NCBI GenBank assembly: GCA_937894565.1
Contig: CALBHK010000263.1
Coordinates: 1 to 15,685, forward strand
Direction of reading: 5' to 3'
Origin: an uncultured Chlamydiae bacterium
GTDB lineage: Bacteria > Chlamydiota > Chlamydiia > Chlamydiales > CALBHK01
DNA: 15,685 nt
Part shown: positions 13,401 to 15,685 of the stretch, one piece after another
How the letters are laid out: every line of letters starts with the position of its first letter
Numbering within the stretch: the first letter of the stretch is position 1
Notes under the pieces: generated by a model
The model's input: only the letters and a program-made list of their open reading frames with translations
What the model was told of the DNA's origin: nothing
Database searches by the model: none
Translations under genes and position numbers: made by a program

Positions 13401-15439
13401 GAAAGGCGCATGCTGCGCAATTCTCGAATGAATTTTTTTATCTCATCTAATTTAAAAACCTCAGACCAGGATTTATCTTTTGGATGAATTTTAATGTTTT
13501 CTATTTCAATTTCCGGAAGCATCTCCTTAATCAAAAGATCAATGGTCTCCTCTAAATCCTCTCCCAAAACAGAAACAAAAATTTCTTTTAAATCCCCCAC
13601 GTTAGTAGGGTTTAAAGCCGTCTCCTTTTGAAGCTTTTTAACAAAAGCCTGTAATTCATCGGGAATAAGCATGGAATGAAAAGAGGGTTTAATTTGAGTC
13701 GATTTTTCATATTCTTCTAAAGTAAAGCGCACTTCGTTAAGAGTAGCAGTTAATTTTTTCATCTCTTCTAAATCAAGCTCTTTCTTCTCATAAAAAAGAC
13801 CCCCCATCTCTGAGAGTTGGTCTATCATCTTTCTAAGCTCAGAACGTAATGAAGAATCTTCCAAAAGTTTCGAATTCCCTTCAATTTCAGGCCAAAAATC
13901 CTGCAAGACCTGATAGGGTAAATCAAAATGGTACAATGAATTAAAATCTAATTCCTGCTCTTTGCAGTGATGATGCACATAACGCTTAAGATAGTCTGCA
14001 AAATTCTCCCTTATAGAACCATTTGAGGGATAAATCTTATCCTCATTAGGATCGTCTTCCTCTTTTCCAATGAGCTCAACTAGCACTTCATGCACATCTG
14101 TAAGAGAATAACTGACCCCTTCTTTTTCAGGCCATGCCTGATAGGAAAGCAGGCGAAAAAAAAGATCATCAAAAAATTGTCCGCTCAATTTTTCTGGTTC
14201 GATATCAGAAAAAACAAGAGGGGTATGATCAAAGCCATCAGCTAGATCATGAGTAAAAAAGCAAATAGCCCCTTTTCCATTTTCCTGTTTTCTTATTTCG
14301 ATCCAAAAATGTTCCTGAGGAGAAATATTCATATCGTATGCAGAGGCAAATTGTAAGACAGTTTTAGGAATGTTATCAGCAATACCGCCCACAACATCAT
14401 CTATTCTATTATTAATAACTCCTCGGCTCTGATCAAAAACATCTTTAATTGCCGATTCCAAAGCACTTTGCAACCCCTGTTCCATCATATTGTTGCAAAA
14501 AGCTTCCCCGATGCGCTTACTTCCATTTTTTGGTTTAACACCTAAAGCGAGCTCGAGCACATCTTCTTTTAAACTTTTCGCCACAGCCTTGTACCAGGAA
14601 CCAGGAAGCACTGTGCTAACAGCTTTACCAGTTATATTAAAAATATTTTTTAAAACACCCTCTATCTGTTCTTTTTTTGCAGAAAGTCCCTCTGTTATCC
14701 AGCCTCTATCTTGGAAATTTTTTAACAAATATTGCTGCACTTTTTCGTTAAATTTTTCGCCATCAGCATGAATTAATTCATAAAATTCTTCCGGCAACTC
14801 ATTTTTTAAAAATGAATCAAAAAAGGGAAGCGCATCCACTGCTCTTCTAACGGACAACTCTCCAAAATAGATAAAGGGCTTATCAAGAGATACTTCCTGA
14901 ACATCTTCTTTTAATGTATTGACAATCTCCTTCAAATCCACTTCGTCTTCGGAAATTAAATTACGAATTAACTCTTTGCGCTTCATTGCCTCGTTAAGAG
15001 CTTCTTTTACATTCTCATTCAAAGGGTTATCTTCTTCTAAGGCTTCATCCATAAAAGCACTTAAATATTCAATAGTGGATTCAAAATTTTCGGTACTAAG
15101 CTCTTTTTTGTGACCGAAAAGAGAAGTAAGAACGCCTCTGGGAACTGGAATATCGACATCTTCCTTATTTTTACGCAACTGTGATAATTCTTTAAATTCA
15201 ACAGATTCAAAAAGAGAGAGCTCCTCTTCTTCAATCATCTCATCCGATTCAAGATGTTGAATATGCGACTCTAAACGTCCTGGCGGCTCTTGCATAGGGA
15301 TTTGAGGAACTCTCTTTTTAAAGAGGTTCTGCAACGTCTGAAAAGATTCGCTTTTAGAGATACATTTAACAAAACGTCTCTTTTCATTTTGAGCCGTTTG
15401 TTTTAACCATTCTCTTGCGCGTTCAATAGAAATAAGCAT
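4499..15439 (-). CDS. Giant DUF3638-like ATPase/helicase-fold protein, 3646 aa
   Basis: One uninterrupted frame, roughly 420 kDa by length. The C-terminal third resembles the ATPase core of eukaryotic DUF3638 proteins (family recalled from memory). Walker A QLMGSGKT is at 2554-2561 (Lys K2560) and Walker B-like DE at 2697-2698, followed by ELNYPLG. GGTGT is at 3016-3020, DLGA at 3085-3088, and QALYRMRKL ends at 3191. An E/Q/H-rich tract (EEQEMQIQVHQHQNQEE) starts at about 3378. The canonical second DEAH-like box is replaced by SQAR (3151-3154). Residues about 695-786 are strongly hydrophobic and could hold two or three membrane segments. An acidic run (EEEEE) lies near 835-845, a beta-rich region at about 1520-1770, and a charged coiled-coil-like region at about 2287-2340. 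The N-terminal 690 residues are helical and unrecognised. No Shine-Dalgarno precedes the ATG; the leader is A/T only. The function of the family is unknown, and a huge secreted or membrane-associated ATPase effector is speculation. Confidence 0.9.
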   Translation of the reverse strand: MLISIERAREWLKQTAQNEKRRFVKCISKSESFQTLQNLFKKRVPQIPMQEPPGRLESHIQHLESDEMIEEEELSLFESVEFKELSQLRKNKEDVDIPVPRGVLTSLFGHKKELSTENFESTIEYLSAFMDEALEEDNPLNENVKEALNEAMKRKELIRNLISEDEVDLKEIVNTLKEDVQEVSLDKPFIYFGELSVRRAVDALPFFDSFLKNELPEEFYELIHADGEKFNEKVQQYLLKNFQDRGWITEGLSAKKEQIEGVLKNIFNITGKAVSTVLPGSWYKAVAKSLKEDVLELALGVKPKNGSKRIGEAFCNNMMEQGLQSALESAIKDVFDQSRGVINNRIDDVVGGIADNIPKTVLQFASAYDMNISPQEHFWIEIRKQENGKGAICFFTHDLADGFDHTPLVFSDIEPEKLSGQFFDDLFFRLLSYQAWPEKEGVSYSLTDVHEVLVELIGKEEDDPNEDKIYPSNGSIRENFADYLKRYVHHHCKEQELDFNSLYHFDLPYQVLQDFWPEIEGNSKLLEDSSLRSELRKMIDQLSEMGGLFYEKKELDLEEMKKLTATLNEVRFTLEEYEKSTQIKPSFHSMLIPDELQAFVKKLQKETALNPTNVGDLKEIFVSVLGEDLEETIDLLIKEMLPEIEIENIKIHPKDKSWSEVFKLDEIKKFIRELRSMRLSLLHTYRVYARISSAIRFFLEFSIFSNFLEALIRVCIPQINLLIPFSITHLAKAMVLFGPGVIAKIMPKEVWNVFSSIFGLVHEVIKYVMRRVTLVVLGAVFRRILGAPQVEAAKLAVRKMQQKLTKTGELSFDLAQVESIEKPFTISRLPPVEDIELIEEEEEGIVELPHPYEIDLTPSNLKNELRKWCRDFEILKDCKADHFQGVKEQRALFFLNAQLRALPIPGSQEGELWNQIEEPSQIIELLHILCCSLRQKERATPEEATERIVSVYTLYAIIDKLARLCPQAYLTDEFKANGISFAKWMSSPLVQIYNIKTYHKVHQIAAYFEFKKGEEKSQMVRPFVKCSDKELDEYQRERLFNFTSCSKIFPFQQLKSTDQFSTKNATQVIELHNGGLRFSKDFAYYRSLLTKKEIIEKIERLGAQNSSEYEKMNILFGNFDQILPPSYSYLRLVHLMALQMVEKDVEEYKTHEFPDGILHLELEHQEVEKGENGFFSKVVKRAKEIGHTVTGSIFKSHVFATNLSFFPNQINGSEKVAKRKARHVRGEDLFSSDFEYGRYEFFKLITDPSTRSQSQILVEGPLNSGDLKRKEKAILEMLNTQEADQVVRALSFFDENKMLLIHPQFRFLFSLLINQSSALDMQLSQRAEVIENFGKIFQGMLDYFYSQEEIGTCLYLSQVGFEMRVQCQRFEQDAHQLFPDFNLFIQTNIAPIFRLKELSRRSFQGFDDGLVLCYLYIVSSYRFLDPLALSEEQKREVILSIAPLAYSKTLPKWVDSKLNVAIKSLDVIYLWEPYIKEALEQDPALRAEVIEGILEDAGVVVPQDEQEWEGSFPIYSKGGLRVDLEDFPLSSQPKIDVRAQAQVLGIKLTDEVKLSDSSYSYPKENITVALHGKYLTIKKELDGNVYRHLSGKEIDHQPFNLGENETLWIEDDEEETPLVLQIRETNIVARYFMELQEESYICIRSEKEFNGVFLEKVREEEKNGSLALLNWFQLPSKTELFKSGSDLKRMEFVELGLSFELIEEEVEEKIVKRAICCEGKFPGFYMAARQDEMVLRKYADSLLIENEEGDQKLLIAAQSFKQLIGIFFMKHIGGIATSPFIDSTVKGILEESDLQKNSSFDYTVTDKGKLETKDTAALFYLVFFHFAHGRFKESMLYFSQLEAIGHQESFSLQILSSMDQILIPLLMAQNPQAEQLFLKLSALREKNELLNRTEREFSQLDLLRWMAVQVKYFRYLKKIQTGAYAYLDDVQELFLIKSIERLSKTAIQKQFPNLFKESSDGEGIEGLLKKLGVDELAGHLLMMPLISHRHRELRSKFKDGNHWSRKTEGLFLNALFGEESKVLDLQKVNKIFSDPVEKSSLVVKVFSAYRKTMERSYCSSQDATDFDYTKVINGFVQNDQNFEQGLTPMTLDSLTPKWISIHFLYLYRLALGKMPSDWTGLEGKEALFNTHKKAFEYYFSMLSGKIHDREERFLFNVLEMVSKGSSLFTSYAEPDRLDELMEEMASPEEEVAKNAKERLESILKSLILQSSKWAFKNAFWKMTGLRGSNAPKVVLEIGQKTAKFVLNKGFKTLLNKILSTPVKVVNAVSGIYQAVKTVYQEETSVVKSEKQEKCLELKRREIEPSLKEKMNQREEGINHCMQELLEKYFEIEDIELQREQVLPYENLDEEFNQNIRDFNSRPNVIETKYTLKEGLNGEDLWEDLNKIQKEVSSWLKMERESIKRFANHNFKQEKPEEEQILEQLMKGSEKRIPLTFEEISKAFIQQKDSELKGRSRMGDGQLEQLKECLFLYLVLASRWNLLFEQMNKGASLEVLAAELDRSRVYDFEDMPELLVLANLKFEATTKKMMRVKPFEQIKEVLLNKDGHQNQISEQLMGSGKTWCFFPFLHFWAGDGDQLSISVSPAAVAKANMSTISGQAQKVFGQLSHWISVIRGGNWSEDLAFAIYYTVEGARLRGDLIAMTKEQIQALELVYLEMEFSIKGLFSKPVEGREIKNTKEYLRRTLRVIRESGIEGTDEIQKASDRKKELNYPLGKRKFLEKRFIKVMREVLFHMMSAEELKIYLTIASEKPSPLALEEYKQVLAILAPCLVEKMTLFKEVVNECKKKIEETENFKKLKTEKQEEMIQELTKKVNSALVEYISTESKQTPGFISKSAKCKEIDMIRGMLLVLNPMSLKETIHVHFNASNQENNGEQARPSEGNNNTQEESTIRSPYEAFVKTALMLLHDRLNEKQLDKFISYLKEGAIKRAEKELCKRSQTVEARFFKKHCKEDNREYKLFAFEEKDKEEVHRLLNGRDDVILAYAEHLLWKEFFYFEWNLSSNSYNFLTQGAKNIGGTGTKINMGRYLQGTNLVDDPGTDGESASVMERKCFEIVILEQEAPHAVLTEIIESFFENDSSCLVSIDLGAYFNGIIDEDVAKVFMEKVVSNREDLKGVAFYKDGLMVTEKGGSELIPLEETKIQPKQRLSYYSQARAFALHIDQDPKARAVITIAEDTTFSDFAQALYRMRKLDEDQDFIVALLGRVRDRMKPANEVPTIQEIISFLRTNENSESEENSYEGDKQQLYNVIRRALLDKAEFAVNSKAATNVIFKYYKIFVNPTIVDPSILFGNPLEQKEPKDIFIALRKKYYAIIKKSKEFTEDEEQKIAKKLNAIGNGTYPPLVSIYSVKGEINTELLNDLNKETQISMHDKLDIDVMEEQEMQIQVHQHQNQEELQVDKKIKPQVFYPWPKNLQPTLLEWLKVVPVPKPGVLSKALSGLKTLKNQISQKMDLGNVPIYRMHNVFESMIKGTGKYISKFLLTTNNMTYLDASNGCVIAPFGRYQVPVFEMLVVKRPQDKETLAILIDQKEGEYWREKLIKDSAGKCRRDEKVKIGIYDLSLGLVAEGFKKFEKELESEGFKELLVQVKFLSGAKNYNDSELEILEKWLRKDVSMSMIELNNKWVGTRAEKMINKLLGKDEKKVVETF

Positions 15440-15487
15440 ATTTAGTTTTTAGTTTTATTTTATTTAATTACATATTTTTAACAGAAA

Positions 15488-15510
15488 AATATTAAGAAAC
15501 GATTAATATT
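15488..15510. promoter_or_regulatory. AT inverted repeat upstream of the giant gene
   Basis: AATATTAA (15488-15495) and TTAATATT (15503-15510) are a perfect 8-bp inverted repeat with a 7-nt spacer (GAAACGA), about 49 bp before the giant gene's start codon. It is the size and shape of a dimer binding site. I find no convincing -35/-10 pair nearby, so the link to a promoter is unproven, and AT palindromes are not rare in such DNA. Confidence 0.35.
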
Positions 15511-15592
15511 CACATGCACATCAAGCTAATTTATACGTAAAACAAAGCAGAAGAAAAACAGGATAGACAGAGGAGGGAGAAAAGAAGAGTGA

Positions 15593-15637
15593 CAGGATGG
15601 GCAGGATCGCCTTCAGCGGCAGGATAGGCAGGATAGT
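15593..15637 (+). repeat. Five-unit 9-bp tandem repeat (CAGGATNNN)
   Basis: CAGGAT begins at 15593, 15602, 15620 and 15629, all in one 9-bp register. The middle unit (15611-15619, CTTCAGCGG) has degenerated. A further CAGGAT at 15559 is out of register. The frame that would read it is closed by TGA at 15590-15592, so it is probably not coding. CAGGAT-rich intergenic repeats of this sort are found in several bacteria (from memory). The rest of 15440-15685 shows no gene. Confidence 0.6.
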
Positions 15638-15685
15638 TATACTAGATAAGATAAAGTATAAAATTTTACCTTCTTTATTTTTTAG

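Noticed and set aside
4499..15439. Splitting the giant gene into several genes
   Set aside because: The frame is continuous, with no internal stop or frameshift, and the conserved motifs occur in the expected order in one reading frame.
15593..15637. CRISPR array
   Set aside because: The unit is 9 bp with no spacers, so it is a simple tandem repeat.

Overview
The window is AT-rich and fits a chlamydia-like bacterium (order Chlamydiales, probably an amoeba- or arthropod-associated family rather than Chlamydiaceae). The signs are a small protein shaped like an inclusion membrane (Inc) protein, a C5-pathway hemL, a zinc-LID adenylate kinase, and a giant protein of a DUF3638-like ATPase family that I recall mainly from eukaryotes and from environmental chlamydiae. 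This assignment rests on protein recognition only. There is no rRNA or tRNA in the window to confirm it.

Layout. Positions 1-1002 look like an effector or accessory segment. A degenerate direct repeat lies downstream of a 128-residue orphan gene (131-517, minus). Two back-to-back promoters follow, and then an Inc-like 111-residue gene (667-1002, plus). The plus promoter has perfect consensus boxes, and the spacer between them is almost wholly a 16-bp perfect palindrome. Positions 1003-1218 are intergenic, with a GC-rich patch and a second copy of a CTTTGCGTT-type intergenic motif. A 346-residue unrecognised helical protein (1219-2259, plus) overlaps the 3' end of adk tail to tail by 30 bp.

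Positions 2230-4267 hold the two recognisable housekeeping genes, a hemL-adk pair on the minus strand separated by 28 bp: HemL supplies 5-aminolevulinate for haem, Adk balances adenylates. The Adk carries an unusual N-terminal hydrophobic segment, and the start that includes it is supported by a ribosome binding site. Upstream of hemL is a palindromic MITE-like element (about 4293-4463) that fills most of the gap to the giant gene.

Positions 4499-15439 (minus) are a single uninterrupted gene of 3646 codons, about 70% of the window. Its last third carries an SF2-helicase-like ATPase module: Walker A GSGKT, Walker B-like DE, GGTGT, RMRKL, then an E/Q-rich stretch. The order is that of eukaryotic DUF3638 proteins. 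It also has a hydrophobic region near residues 695-786. It is the best candidate here for an undescribed system. The last 246 bp (15440-15685) hold an AT inverted repeat upstream of the giant gene and a 9-bp CAGGAT tandem repeat, with no gene.
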